From positions 46,726,501-46,790,500 of the forward strand of contig NC_091255.1 of NCBI RefSeq assembly GCF_042477335.2: DNA of 64,000 bases, written 5' to 3'. The translations under genes and the position numbers were made by a program. This document shows, piece after piece, positions 33,564-45,193 of the stretch. The stretch's first letter is position 1. Each line of letters starts with the position of its first letter. The notes beneath the pieces were generated by a model. That model had not been told where the DNA came from, made no database searches, and saw only the letters and a program-made list of their open reading frames with translations. The DNA is from Ovis canadensis. Taxonomy: Eukaryota; Chordata; Mammalia; Artiodactyla; Bovidae.

Positions 33564-36009
33564 CTCACGGCATATGAATTTGCTTAGGTCCAAGTAAGAG
33601 AAACTGCCTTGTCTTCTAAAAGTCTGCACTTTAGCCACTACATTAGTGACAGGGAGAGGCTTAGGAAGTTGGAAGGACAGAGTATAACTGTCATGAATTC
33701 TTCAGCGTTTAAGAACCAGCAAGCCAGCCCCCATGTTCAACAGGAACACGGAGATCTGCTCACCTGCGCTGCCGCGGAACCGCACCACAAGAGTGATGTT
33801 TTCGAAAGAATAAACTGGCGCTTTCCGATTCAGAGGGCTGCACCACAGTGAATCCCGTAGTAACTATCCTTTTTCCTGTTTCTGTAGCAGAAACCTAGAA
33901 GGGGTGCCCTGAAAGTCTCAATCAGGACTGAATTTTAACCCTGTGTACTATTTCAGAGCAAGAAGCCCAGGTTCCCAGAACCGGCATAGAATCCACGGCG
34001 GTGCAAGGGCCCACGCTGGATCCCTGCGCTTGGTCTGGGGCTGGTGCGGTGCCGACTGCTCGTCCTGGGCAGAGTTGGGGGTCAGGACAGTCATCTTAAG
34101 GCTATGATTTTCCTGATCCTTTGTGCTAGTTTAGGGGAAAGTCCTCTCTTACAGAATGGCTCCCAGGAGCTCTGTTAAGAATCAAAAAATAAAAACACAA
34201 CCAAAACCCATCACCTTCTCAGGAGGCCAAAAGGAGATGAGGGGTCCAGGACCTTTGTCTCTGCCTGCAGAGGGCAGACTGAAGGGCCAGCTAGAGCCCT
34301 GTCCACGCTGCCTCCCATGGGCCCCGAATCTGAGGCACCTGGAAGGGTTATTAGCAGGATTGGAACTCATCCCTCTGCTGGGACTAGATCATAATTACAG
34401 TAATTTTCTAACAGAGCTCAGCAGTAGGACTGTTTAATCAGCATCTGACTCCCTTGTGTTCCCAGCCCTCATCACTCAAGGAGAGGAGTGGGATGGCTCT
34501 TAAAGAGACAGTGCCTGCCTTTCAACGCTGCTAACAGATGTGTCCTAATTGGTAGAATATATCTAAGTCTTGTAGCTTGCAAGCAGGTTACATTGCGTCC
34601 AACAAACCGCTGCAGGCTCACTATTCTTGGCCTTATGCTGGAGGGATTCGGGTCAGGCTGCTGGTGGGCCTGGTTTCCCACGCCAACCAGGCCACCAGGG
34701 GAAGGGACACACACAGGGCTGGAGCACTTAAAAGCCTGAAACACTTACAACACACACAAAAAGGCTCTAACTAGCTGGCCCCTTCGAAAGGCTGTTTAAA
34801 AGAAAAAGTCGAGCAGGCTGAAAATAGGAAGGAGGGACTTGACAGCCGCAGGTTAAGAACTGTTAATCCGCAGATCACGGAAGCATCTCGTGCTCCTGCC
34901 CTTCCCCGGGGCGGAGCCCTTGCAGGCGTTCGGGCGCTCCTTTACTCTCACAGTCGCTTCACCATCTCGCCACTTAGGACACACCTCCCTTGCTGCTGTT
35001 TCAGCGCCGTCTCCTCCTTTGCTGGGGGAAGTGGACCCGGGCTCCCCTGAGCAGAAGGGAGCAAGCTGACTCTGCCCACTGAGCCAGGTGCGCTGTCTCC
35101 TACAAACGCAGCACTTTTCATCCTTTGGAGCATAAACGGTCCAAGTTTATTTATCTTGAGGCTTGAGGTTCCAGCCTTCCAACTCCAAATCCAGCCATTA
35201 CTGAGGGGGAAGTGGCTGTCCTCATGGGTTACTTCTGCTGCCCCGCTGGTGAGCCCAATGGACACCTGGTCACGGCAGCAGCTGACAACTGTTCCTTGGA
35301 GAGAAGAGCTGGGGCAGGATGAAGATGCGAGAACATGGTGGGGGCGGGGGGGTTCCACAGCAGACTGAAAAACCCCTCAGCAAAGAAGGTAAAGTTGTAA
35401 ACAGAGCAGGAAGAGGGACACTCATCCCCAGCTCAAAGAAAGGTTACCTCGAGCCAGGTGACATTCCCCCTACACAGCTGGTCCCTGCTGGCAGAAGATC
35501 GCCTGGGGAGGTGGCTGCGGATCAGTGCCCAAGTCCCGAGCTTGCCCTGCAGGGCTCCTCAGCTTGGTTTCAGCTGTGCCTCAGTTGGCTGCTCATACAT
35601 AAATCTGCAGACGCCACTCCGGCCCCAGTGAGACATCCCCATGAGGCAGGCCGGGGGCTGGGCTGCTTCCATTCTTACCTCCAACCTCGCATCCTCCTGG
35701 CCCACTGCCCTCCCCACTCCTGGGTGTTAAGAATATTCAGCAAGAGCATGTAAACAAATTCACAAACATGGAACTAAACTTACTGTCCAGTCAGACTGTT
35801 AAAGTCACAGTCACCTCCTAAGCAAAGCTATGGGAGCGGGTACGAGCCACCTCGGGCTCGGCGGTGCAGCTCTACGGCCTTGGCGGTGAGCAAACCTTGG
35901 ACTGTGGAGGATTTCTGAGAACGACTCTGAAAAGATCTGCAGGGGAGTTTTTTTCTCCTTGAACAGTGGGGGACTTAGTTATCCCTGTTTTTGGCCGTAC
36001 CGCACACAG

Positions 36010-36168
36010 GATGTCCCATCTGCACTGCTGCACGTGAGATCTTTAGTTGCAGCAGGCAAACTCTTAGTTGCGATATGTGGGTTCTAGTTCCCTGACCAGG
36101 GATCGAACCTGGGCCCCCTGCATTGGGAGCATGGAGTCTCAGCCACTGGACCACCAAGGAAGTCCCCA
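36010..36168 (-). mobile_element. CHR-type tRNA-Glu SINE
   Basis: Reverse copy: TTAGTTGCAGCAGGCAAACT, GGGTTCTAGTTCCCTGACCA, GGGATCGAACCTGGGCCCCC and CCACTGGACCACCAAGGAAG. Confidence 0.9.
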
Positions 36169-36178
36169 GCTTTTTTTT

Positions 36179-36211
36179 CAAGATTTTTTTTGGGGGGGAA
36201 AAAAAATCTTG
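36179..36211. repeat. Perfect 13-bp inverted repeat with a G7 spacer
   Basis: CAAGATTTTTTTT, seven G, then AAAAAAAATCTTG: both arms match completely. It lies directly beside the left end of the CHR SINE tail region, so the T-run may be the A-tail of that insertion. Confidence 0.85.
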
Positions 36212-36546
36212 TTTTACAGAAGTTGGGAAGTATCTCTTCCCAGAGTTCTCTTCCCACAGTTCTACCTGAAACATACTTTTTAAAAACCATGATCAGCTCA
36301 GTGTCCTCAGCTAGAAACTAAGGGTCATACTTCCTTCCCCTGCCCCCTCCTCACTGGGCACCATGGTCAAATAAACAATGTGTATGAAACTCATTTTCAC
36401 ACAAGAAAACCCACCTCCTCCTACACACACACACTTCCTCCCACGAAACAAAAGGAAACCTATGACTTTGGGATGACTTATCCTGTGTTACAGGACATGA
36501 ATAGACTTGGGCCACATAAGTAACTGTCAGAAGAAAGATGACAAGG

Positions 36547-36662
36547 GGCTTCCCTGATAGTCCAATGATTAGGACTCTGTGCTTTCACTCTAGGGGGCAA
36601 GGGTTCAATTCCTGGTCAGGGAACTAAGGTCCCACATGCTGAACGAGATAGGCAAAAAATAA
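36547..36662 (+). mobile_element. CHR-type tRNA-Glu SINE
   Basis: GGCTTCCCTGATAGTCCAAT, B-box region GGGTTCAATTCCTGGTCAGG, and GGCAAAAAATAAAATTA tail. Confidence 0.88.
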
Positions 36663-37576
36663 AATTAGTACGGTGACTGTAAGTCAGACACAGAACCTAC
36701 CTCAAACCCAAATTCTAACAAAAACATATTTCCATTCTACAAAACAGCCCAGCAGGCCACTGCCCCGAGTAGCTCCCCATCCTCCCTACAGAGGCTGTCA
36801 GCCACGGCAGCAAACACGCACACGCCGGGACACAGCAAGACGGGGGACCAGCAGACAGCGCTGCCGAGATGGGGAGGAAACCATCCCTGCTGTTTTTCTG
36901 GTAACTCTAGGCCCACGTTACTAGAAAAGCTCTCCCCCTACAGGACATCTCCTTCCATGGCCTACACTCAACTCTGCACAAGACAGCGGCGGGACGGCGC
37001 CTGGCCTTCGATTAACTGAGGTCCTGCTGTATGCACTGCTGATAATGGATCATTAAAAAAGCCAGGAGTCAGAAAGATCGCATCCGTGTCTTTGACCGGC
37101 TCCTGCTGTCCCAGCAGCCAACCCTGCTGGCAGAACTGGCGGCTGAGCACCAACTCCAGGAAGAAAAGGCATGAACAGAAGAAGCCGACCCAGCTTGCTG
37201 TTTTTTGGCTGAGTAGGGAATTGACACAGACCACCTCCGGCTCCTGTCTGGAAGTTTCGAGATCAGAGAGCTTCAAGCACAGCTGGGTTCACAGCTGCAC
37301 CATTTGGAGCATTGGACTCATTAATATTCATGAGTCATCCCTACCAATCGGCAGAGCGGATGCCATTAGCTTAGCATCTGTCGGGTTTTTGTGAGGGCTG
37401 TGTACGGAGTTTTTTTCCCCTTTTAAATGAACTTCTTTTGACACTTTGGATTTGCCTCTGTAGGCTTTCTATCCTCGCCTTGCTCTGCTGCACCATATAA
37501 AAGAGAGACCCAGGGGAGGCAGGCAGAGAAGAGAGATGAGTCCCAGCCAGGGCTCGGCATCTGCCTGTTGACAAAC

Positions 37577-37582
37577 TTTATT
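37577..37582 (-). terminator. SNX11: Distal candidate polyadenylation signal of SNX11
   Basis: AATAAA on the minus strand about 1.54 kb after the SNX11 stop, followed by a C/T-rich tract. Possible end of the longer transcript. Confidence 0.4.
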
Positions 37583-37896
37583 TCTCTTTCAGCACCTGGC
37601 ACCTCAGACAGGCTGCAAGGATGGAAGCAGCATCAGGTAAATTATACCTAACAAGGTTCATGCCCATCACTGTGAGAAGAGCTGGATCCTGCCTCTTTGG
37701 AAGGCAGTCCTTCCTCCAGTGGTGAACTTGAGCTGCACACACAACGCAGGAGAGCTGCCGAGCTCAGTTCTGAACCATTATTTCCACGCTGATAAATTCA
37801 TGATTTATGAAAGTGACTACCGCCAGCCCTCAGTGCCTCCTCCACTGCTACAGCTTGTTAGACACCAACTGCAGCAACAGTCTTAAATACTTGAAT

Positions 37897-37902
37897 TTTA
37901 TT
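37897..37902 (-). terminator. SNX11: Proximal candidate polyadenylation signal of SNX11
   Basis: AATAAA on the minus strand about 1.2 kb after the stop. It is followed 25-40 nt later by the G/T-rich TGTTGCTGCAGTTGGTGTC, which fits a functional cleavage site better than the distal signal. Confidence 0.5.
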
Positions 37903-39117
37903 TCAGGCCAAAGCCTCTGAACTAGATGCCATGACAGTCCCACAGCATAGGCGAGTAGTAGAAGAACCCACGGACCGGGTGCGGGGGAGGGAGGGGCAGG
38001 CGAGATGGAGAAGAACCACACACAGACGCCAGGGCAGATAAGCAGAACGCCAGCGACACTCGTCTCCTCCAGCTCCAGCTCTCAGAGGAGAGAATTACTG
38101 CAGCAGGAGGGCAGGACGCCTCATTGTCTGAAGGAAGGCGTGTTGTTTCTCATCTCCATCCCCAGAGCCCTCTCTCCAGGCAGAAACAAAGCCCCCGCAC
38201 CCCACTGGACTGAACAGACGGCCTCCCGCAACACAGCAGAGGGACACGTGGTGGCTGAAGCCCTGGGGAAAGGGAGCTGTTACTAAGTGAGAAGAAAAGG
38301 ATTCAAACAAGAAAGGAGCTCAGCTAACCCTGCAGAGAAGACAGTCCACCTCGGCTTTATAACCAGAGAGGCAGGGACAGTCCAGGGTATCTTTTCCAAA
38401 ACAAAGCCCCCTGAATCGTTCCCTGTCCTTTGGCTGTGACCAAACCTTTCTCTTTTGTGGATGGCCACAAGCTATTTCACAGGTCTCAGGCCCCATACAG
38501 CCAGGCCGAGGTCCTGGGATGCACAGGAAACCCCAATGTCAGGAGTCACAGCACCGTTCCATTCAGTGGTTATGAGTGGAGGAAAAGCAAGGAGGTGGGA
38601 GAAAAAATATTCACCCCCCTGTCCGTGCAAGGAGGTAGCAAGAGGCCAGCCTCCCAGAAACCAGTGCTCCAGGGACTTCAGCAAAAACATAGCCAGTTGG
38701 AACACAATGACACAACAGAAACACAAGCATTTCTGCTGGAGCAGCCTCTGATAAGGTAGATTAAAATCTGCCACCTTCAGGTCCCCAACCAGTCACCTGA
38801 GACAGTGCTCCTGGACCCATTAACAAACATCTAAAGAAATTCAGTTTCCAGGAGAGTAAATTCGGGGTTTGGCTCAGAACCAACAACTCCTGGGTCTTGT
38901 GCTTAACTTAAACACCTGCACAGTGTCTTATCCTTATCGAAGAAGCCTGAGGAGTTATGACCAATCTCCACAGAACCAACTTGAGCAGAGGCCATGGTAA
39001 AACAGGAAGCGGACCAGCCTCCCACCACCAGCCTGTGCCTAACCCCGCCTGAGCAAGTCTCCCTGCCTGCATCGCCTTCATCCACCTCCGAGCAAAACCC
39101 AGAGCTCCAAGGAGAGC

Positions 39118-39391
39118 TCACTTTTCCAAAACTGTTTCCAACTGACCAGGGTCCAAAGGCACAGCATGGTCCCCTCCCAGGACTCTCCTCACAGGCTGAG
39201 AAGCAGAGATTCCCTCATCAGGTCTTGCAAAACCACAGCATGATGGAGAGGAGGTGGGTGGGAGAGTGGGGCTCTCCAAGGGAGGAGCCTCAGAGTCAAC
39301 CACAGGAGCCCACACCTCGAACTGGTCCTTTTCTTCCCCGGGAGGCGGTGAGGGAGAGCTCCTCCGGCCGGGTCTTGGGAGAAAGCAACAA
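39118..39391 (-). CDS. SNX11: SNX11 last coding exon (C-terminal tail)
   Basis: Acceptor CCACTTTTTTCCAG, completing Ser180, then [12 protein letters not shown]… to [11 protein letters not shown] and TGA at 39120-39118. Ser/Pro-rich tail; the end [13 protein letters not shown] is a recognisable SNX11 signature. Confidence 0.96.
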
Positions 39392-42300
39392 CTGGAAAAA
39401 AGTGGGAAAGGGAAAAGGAGGGCATGAACAGGTAAACAAAAATCAACAAATACAAGTGAACGGACAACAAGGGAGGCCTGTTCATACAAGGAAATAGTAT
39501 TTGGCCACAGGAAGGAATTAAGTGTTGATATGCCCTGCCACACGAATGCGCCGGGAAATGGTGCCAAGTGAGAGAGGTCTGTCGCAAAAGACCACAGGCA
39601 CGACTCCACCTGTGTGAAATGTCCAGAATGGGCAAAGCCACACACACACACAGGAAGTAGACAGTGGTTACCAAGGGCTAGGGTCTGGGGTTGGGGAGTG
39701 TGGGGAGTCACTGCTAATAGGTACAAGGTTTCTTCAGGGGTGATGAAAATGTTCTAAAACTGACTGTGATGATGGACGGCTGCATGACCTCGTGAATAAA
39801 CAAAAACTACTGAGCTGTACATAAAAGCGTGAGTTTTATGTATATGAATATATCTCAATAAAGTTGTCATCTAAGGAAAATGGGGGTTGGGGGAGAGGAT
39901 AAAGAACAAAACAAATAAGAGAGCCTTTTCTTCTTTCTCCCCAGCTTGCAATAGGAGAGTCATCTCCCAGGGATGAGTCAGCACAGACCCAAGGCCCTCA
40001 TGCATGGGATGACAGGGGCCCTCCTGAAAGGCCACCAATGCCATGACCTTACTTTCCCTACCAATGGACACCTCACTGGCCCACGTTATAGTAATCCTAG
40101 CCACTGGTGTCTTAGAAAAGAGCATTCAGTTACCTCTTGGGCTGGTCTCCTTCAGCCAGGTGAGAGGAACCCCGTCTCTCTTCCTGGGCCCAGCCACAGT
40201 TGGACATAGCGTAGCGCAGAATGGCGTCAGAAACGGACACGGAGCTCCGGCCCTGCACGCAGGCTTCTATCTCAGGCACTGAGAGCTGGCTTTGCAGGAA
40301 GAGGTGTAACTGGCTGTCTGACAGGAGGACCACGCTCTGCAGGACCCTGGGGCAGACACAGGCAGAAGAGCGCAGAGCGTCAGCCTCACAGCAGCTGACC
40401 CAGCCCCATCCTCTGAGGCCTTCTGGCGTGAGTGAGTGCTGAGAGCAAGAGCATCTGACACAAACATGTCTGTGTGTTCCTGGGGGGCATTCCGCACAGC
40501 GCACACACCCCTGCCACCCCCAGAGGCAAGTGCCAGCCCTCCAAGTCCACTCACTTTTCAAGGAAGTGCTGTAGACCTTGTCGTCGCTTCTCAATGAACT
40601 CATCTGAGCTGCCAAAGAAGGTTGACTTGCCAGGAAGTTCAGGTACAGGCCTGTGAGATCACACAATGTAACACATACCCAAGATAAGTAACATCCCAGT
40701 CACTCCAGTCCCTGATCAAGGAAAGCCCCTAAAAAGAGACACAAATCAACACAAATAGCATTTGATAAGAGGGCAAGGGCAGAGGGTTAACACCAACTGA
40801 TGACACGCCTGGTGTCAGGCACTGTGCTAAATGTCTACAAACCTTACCTCATTTATCCTCCTCAAAACCCTGTGAGAAAGATGTCAGCGTACCCATTTTA
40901 ATGGTAAGGAAATAGAGAAGTTGAGTAAATCTCCCTATGCCACACAGCTCGTAAATAAGCAGCAGAGCTGGCATCTGAACCAAGCCTAGGACTTACAAAC
41001 TCCAGGCTGCTAGACTCTCGTTTTCAGAACCCACTCCCACCATCAACTACTATTTCAAAAGGAAGAAACTTGGACATGGAGACATGGAGGATGCTGGGTC
41101 CTTGTGTGTAAATTAAGGCTACCATCTCCAGTCCCGAAAGATCACGTTTGGAATTTTCTAAAAGTAGTCAGGTTGCAGCAACTCATCCACAAACTCTTCC
41201 AGCCTCCCTAGCCCCTCCTGTGAGGCACGGCAGGCACATGCTTGAAAACAGCAGGCCAGACTAGAGGATACAGGATCTGTTCAGAGGAAGTTCCGACTGG
41301 CTTATGAGGGCCTGACTGACTCATGACAGTGGCCTCATCAATCCCACATGTTAACTAATTGGCTAAGTTGTCAACAAAGTCACCACAGCACTCAGTAACC
41401 ACACTGTGTTGGAATCACTGTCATAAACTGCCTCCAGTTTTAGGGCTTATCTGCAGCATGTAGGTGAGGAGTGAACAACAGTGCTTGTCCTAAGGCTCTC
41501 AGTCTGTAGTAACTCTGGATAAAGGTCTCTACACAAAAAAGAAGAAAGGAAAAAAAAAAATCACAATTTTTACATATCAAATGGACAGGAACACCATGTG
41601 TCAAATTAGTCCAGGTGCTAAAAAGTTCCTGATAACCAATGAAGCATATTTACACAGCCAGCAGTACCTTTGTTTAGCCCTATGCATATAAAAAAGAAAA
41701 ATGTCCTTTAGATTTGTTTGGCTTTGTTAGGTCAAAATATTAGAAATGAGAACTCTGTCATTACTTTTTTTCACTGACTTGAAAACATAATTTAAGAACA
41801 CATTTCTCAGAGGCCTTAGTAGCTGTCATGCTGCCAAGTTCTCTTGATTGTAAACCCCAGTTGCCAAGGAAGAACCCAAGAAGCCGGTCTCGGACCCAAG
41901 AAGGAAGTAAGAGAACTCACACTAAACCCGCATTTCTCTGGAGCTGCTTTCTCAGCCACACAAACTCCCGGTAGCGGCGGCGCACACAGGACGTCTTGGC
42001 GGTAAAGGCCTTGCTGTTGGTCTATAGGAAAAAGCATGTGAAATGGGTTTGGTGGAAAAGCCCAAGTTCACACAAAATCCCCGTCATCCCTCTCACCAAG
42101 GACTCAAGTCACCAGGCCACAGTCCCAGTCAAGGGGATCCAAGCAGAGCACAGTGCCACCCAGCAGCCTGAAAACAATTCAGGCAGACCCCAGGCTCTCT
42201 GTCCTCTCCTCCTTTCTTTTCTTCTGTCAATACCTCCATAAACAGGTTCTGCTCAGGACTGGCCCTCAGCCCTGAAAGGTATATTGATCCCAATATCAAT

Positions 42301-42887
42301 GTCGGATACACTTACATGAAGGAATATCTTATAATCCACATAAGAATTCCAGGAGCCCTCATTCTGCACGCGGGGGTCCTGAACACGCACAGTGATCACC
42401 TCCTAGAGGTAAGAAATGCTCCTTCAGCTTCAGCGCAGCCACATAGTAAGGTGGTTCCAACACACGGGCGGCCAGAGTACTCCACTCAATGCCAACTTTC
42501 ACTCATTTGTTCATTTATTCATTCAATTCAGCAAATATTTATTGACCACCCTCTATGTGACAGGTACCGTGCTTAGGCACTGGGGGCAGAACAAGGACAA
42601 AACACAAAAATCCTTGTCCTCGTGAAGCTTCCATTCTAGTACCTTCCGATGAATAGAAAGTTAGTGGAAATGGAACCTCATTTCTCAGTCATGCCTTCAC
42701 TACTGATCTCCCTCTTCTCGCTTGACTTTGAGCACATCAGAACCACTAAGGCATTACTGTCAGAACACCACCACCGAGCAGTATCTGGCTCTTGCAGAGC
42801 CCCTCAAGCTTTCACCCAGATGTTTCCCGGAAATCACATGCTTACCTCCTGCTCTTGGTTCTCCAACATCCTACACCAAAAGCCCAT
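39118..42887 (-). CDS. SNX11: SNX11, sorting nexin 11 (complete, six coding exons)
   Basis: The six minus-strand exons (42887-42846, 42402-42316, 42021-41921, 40650-40555, 40346-40134, 39391-39118) join in phase to 813 nt, giving 270 residues plus TGA, the length I know for the human protein. Residues about 15-125 form a PX domain. The [16 protein letters not shown] segment (55-70) carries the basic residues of the PI3P pocket, and PVPELPGKS (78-86) is the proline loop. In the family, two further helices after the PX core (extended PX) are required for function; the region [10 protein letters not shown] to YAMSNCGW corresponds to these. The tail (about 180-270) is rich in Ser and Pro and low in structure. 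The protein acts on endosomes in membrane-protein trafficking to lysosomes, antagonising SNX10-type vacuolation. All splice sites are GT-AG and no break is seen. Confidence 0.97.
39480..39872 (+). mobile_element. L1 LINE 3' end in the last SNX11 intron
   Basis: Opposite to SNX11. Landmarks: GTGTGAAATGTCCAGAATGG, GTAGACAGTGGTTACCAAGG, GGGGTGATGAAAATGTTCTA and TATATCTCAATAAAGTTGTC, i.e. the L1 3' UTR through its own polyadenylation signal. Confidence 0.85.
40134..40346 (-). CDS. SNX11: SNX11 coding exon 5 (extended PX helices)
   Basis: Acceptor GTCTGCCCCAG, 213 nt, donor AAGAG|GTAACT. Encodes [10 protein letters not shown]… [10 protein letters not shown]… [13 protein letters not shown] and GDQPK (residues 110-179), including the helices that extend the PX domain. 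Confidence 0.95.
40555..40650 (-). CDS. SNX11: SNX11 coding exon 4
   Basis: Acceptor GATCTCACAG, 96 nt, donor AAA|GTGAGT. Completes Val77 and encodes [12 protein letters not shown] to GLQHFLE (residues 78-108), covering the proline-rich PX loop and the following helix. Confidence 0.95.
40651..41920 (-). other. SNX11: SNX11 intron between coding exons 3 and 4
   Basis: About 1.27 kb. The part near 40795-41025 is a reverse MIR; the rest (41.03-41.9 kb) is unique A/T-rich intron in which I see nothing further. Confidence 0.85.
40795..41025 (-). mobile_element. MIR SINE
   Basis: Reverse MIR: GGCACTGTGCTAAATGTCTA, CCTCATTTATCCTCCTCAA, GTAAGGAAATAGAGAAGTTG and CCACACAGCTCGTAAATAAG. Confidence 0.8.
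41921..42021 (-). CDS. SNX11: SNX11 coding exon 3 (PI3P-binding core)
   Basis: Acceptor CCTATAG, 101 nt, donor AGT|GTGAGT. Encodes [12 protein letters not shown] and [10 protein letters not shown] (residues 44-76 plus two bases of Val77). The basic RRRYREF motif contains the residues that contact 3-phosphoinositides in PX domains. Confidence 0.95.
42316..42402 (-). CDS. SNX11: SNX11 coding exon 2 (start of PX domain)
   Basis: Acceptor ACCTCTAG, 29 codons from [11 protein letters not shown] to [10 protein letters not shown], donor CAT|GTAAGT. Phase 0 at both ends. Encodes the first strands of the PX fold (residues 15-43). Confidence 0.95.
42498..42645 (-). mobile_element. L2 LINE 3' end
   Basis: TTTGTTCATTTATTCATTCA, CAAATATTTATTGACCACCC, GGCACTGGGGGCAGAACAAG and GAAGCTTCCATTCTAGT, the reverse of the L2 3' terminus. 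It lies in the SNX11 intron between coding exons 1 and 2. Confidence 0.8.
42846..42887 (-). CDS. SNX11: SNX11 coding exon 1
   Basis: ATG at 42887-42885 gives [14 protein letters not shown], then donor GAG|GTAAGC. The exon probably begins at 42900 after the acceptor CGTCTCTCATCAG, leaving only 13 nt of leader in it. A second in-frame ATG (Met7, 42869) has A at -3, a better context than Met1. Confidence 0.93.
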
Positions 42888-42900
42888 TGGAAGAAAACAT
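42871..42900 (-). other. Upstream ORF overlapping the SNX11 start
   Basis: An ATG at the first bases of the exon opens a 9-codon frame (MFSSNGLLV) that ends in TAG at 42873-42871. It runs over the annotated start ATG in another frame and stops one base before the in-frame Met7 (TAGGATG). It is real only if the acceptor at 42901-42902 is used. Confidence 0.6.
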
Positions 42901-43082
42901 CTGATGAGAGACGGGAGATTCAGGATCAATCTCTGTTAGCATGCCTCTACTCTCACCTCTCTTTGCCAGGGCAAAACCCTGAAAATTTTTAATCGACCCC
43001 CCTGGGGAAATCCAGGCAATTTTTTTTGCTCTTGTGTAAAATTTAAGAGGAAGCAAAAAAATCCCCCCACACGAGCTACCGC

Positions 43083-43268
43083 ACACCGTTGCTCAGTCAT
43101 GTCAGACTCTTTGCGACCCTTCGGACTGTAACCCATTAGGCTTCTCTGCCCCTGGGGTTTTCCAGGCAGGAACACTGGAGCAGGTTGCCATTCCCCTCTC
43201 CAGGGGATCTTCCCAACCCAGGGATCAAACCCACGTCTCCTGTTGCAAGAGGATTCTTTACCTGCTGA
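43083..43268 (-). mobile_element. Bov-tA SINE
   Basis: Reverse copy: GTTGCTCAGTCATGTCAGAC, GGGGTTTTCCAGGCAGGAAC and GGGATCAAACCCACGTCTCC. Confidence 0.9.
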
Positions 43269-45070
43269 GATTTTGGGGGAGCCGCGAAACACACATGAGC
43301 TGGGGGCCAAGCTAAAAGCCCTGAGGGATTTACCTCCCTTCTCAGACCATGGCAGGGACTCTGAACCAGGGGCCACTTCTAGCCAAAACAAGTTCAGGTC
43401 AACAATGTCACCTCAGGCGGCCAGAACTGGCGGGCTGAGCTGTAAAACCCTTTCGCCTGAGAACTGCTGGCCCAACACAGCACAGCTCTCTAACTGAGCC
43501 TAACATCGCCCCCTCCTGGCTGTCTAGAGAAAACCAAAACCCCACAAACGCGGAGGCTCCTGAGACGTCTCCCTTTGTCTTGCTTAAGCACACCCAGGAC
43601 CCCAGAGGCAGATCTGAGTTGGAGAGTTCCAGGGGCACCTGAGCGGGTTGCCCAGTTGTGACCTTCTCTTAGCTAATTCCATTTCCAGAACCCAAGACAA
43701 TGGTTCTAATCATTTCCTCTCAACATGCGGTTTGTACCTCTGCCCAAGCACCCCAGAGCCGCACAGGTCGACTCAGGATGTTTTCCGCTCCTTTGCAAAG
43801 ATTCATTAAAGCCTAAGCCACTGATTTCCCCCAATGTGGCAGTTTACATGCGCAGCAACATCGCCCACTCCAACAAGGGGACCATGAAGGCTGAGGCACA
43901 GGGTTACTCAAGTCCAAAGGGGCCCATGATGTCACCTTCTGTTAAAATACAGCACTAATCTTGTTACTCCTAGAACCACTTCAACAGCATCCACTCTGGC
44001 TGCTGCCTCCACCCCCTTCTCCTCTCTTAAGGGCGGAACAATAAGGTTTAATTTCCCTTTCCAATTTACCTTGAAATGAAAACTGACTTCAGCCAATATG
44101 TACTGCCAACAAATGATCCAGCCTGGCTCCTGGGAAAATGGGACTATCTCTAAGCTCCCCCTGTCCTCCCCCCATGCACATTCACACACCCACTCATTTT
44201 TACAGTCCCACAATTAATTTTAAACACATTCTCTTATTAGTTCTGCTTTACCATTAGAAAAGCAGGTAATGAGTTTCCTTCTCCTTTATGTTGTGCTAAC
44301 ACAAGGCTAACATTTCAGGAGGAGAGGAACTCGTCTACACCACAAAATTAGCAGGACACACAGCTTTCCCAATCTTTTCCAGAACATCAGAAGGTCTCTC
44401 CACACACAGACACTGCATGCAGAGACGAAGCTGCACGATATAGGACAAATCTGGGCTATACAGTCCAGCAAACTGGAAATGCTGTGATTGCAGTGCCATA
44501 CTAAATAATATACTTGCTGACATTCTGACGTTTCATCTGATGCAGTCACTACCACAAAGGCCCTGAACTGAAAAGTGGGAAATCCCAATTCCGTAACCAC
44601 TGATGTATTACATCCTGGATGGAAGCAGGCTAGCGGCTGTAGCTGAAGAGAGCAGGCTGACTCACTGTGAACAATTAATCTCCTCAGATTACACAAAAAA
44701 TTTTTTTCTCTTCTCATTTCAGGCATTTGGTATATTCCCAGCACAGGAGCAAAATTAAATACACTGAAGTGTCTTTCCACAAAAGTAAGGGCAAGAAAGA
44801 TGACAATAAGGAAATCCACACACTAAGTGACGCTCACGAATCTCCAGGGCCTTGAAAAGTTTGCCAAATTCAGGACCATATTTCAGTAACTAAATGGTCA
44901 TCACTCTTAGGCTCAAGAAGAGTGAGCCAAGGGCTCTGAGAACAAGTGTCTCTCCTTTCTTTTGGGACTCACACCACTTAGAAACAAACAGCTATAAACT
45001 GACTTAAAAAATATCTGAGGGGGGGGAAAAAGTCTTAGGACCCCCAAGATGCTATACACTTAACCCTAAG

Positions 45071-45193
45071 ATTTGGAGAAGGAAATTGCAACCCAATCCA
45101 GTACTCTTGCCTAGAAAATTCCATGGATGGAAGAGCCTGGTGGGCTACAGTCCATGGGGTTGCAAAGAGTTGGACACGACTGAGCAACTTCAC
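45071..45193 (+). mobile_element. Bov-A monomer SINE
   Basis: GGAGAAGGAAATTGCAACCC to GGACACGACTGAGCAACTTC with no tRNA head. The target-site duplication TAACCCTAAG is at 45061-45070 and 45194-45203. Confidence 0.9.

Larger units (their letters stand above)
28481..37550. other. Convergent intergenic region between SKAP1 and SNX11
   Basis: Apart from the SINEs and MER5A listed separately and the 244-codon ORF, I see no gene. Unique sequence fills 30.7-31.2, 31.5-33.3, 33.6-36.0 and 36.7-37.5 kb. There are modest G/C-rich patches near 34.88-35.05 and 35.82-35.90 kb, neither with a clear promoter signature. Confidence 0.7.
37555..39117 (-). other. SNX11: SNX11 3' UTR
   Basis: Minus-strand sequence after the TGA with no inserted ruminant SINE, reaching the candidate polyadenylation signals at 37902 and 37582. 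This length (1.2-1.55 kb) is plausible for SNX11. The end point is uncertain. Confidence 0.6.

Noticed and set aside
39118-39726. A single 202-codon minus-strand ORF as a separate gene
   Set aside because: Only its last 90 codons are the terminal exon of SNX11; the 5' part is intron containing an L1 fragment, and a clear acceptor lies at 39391.
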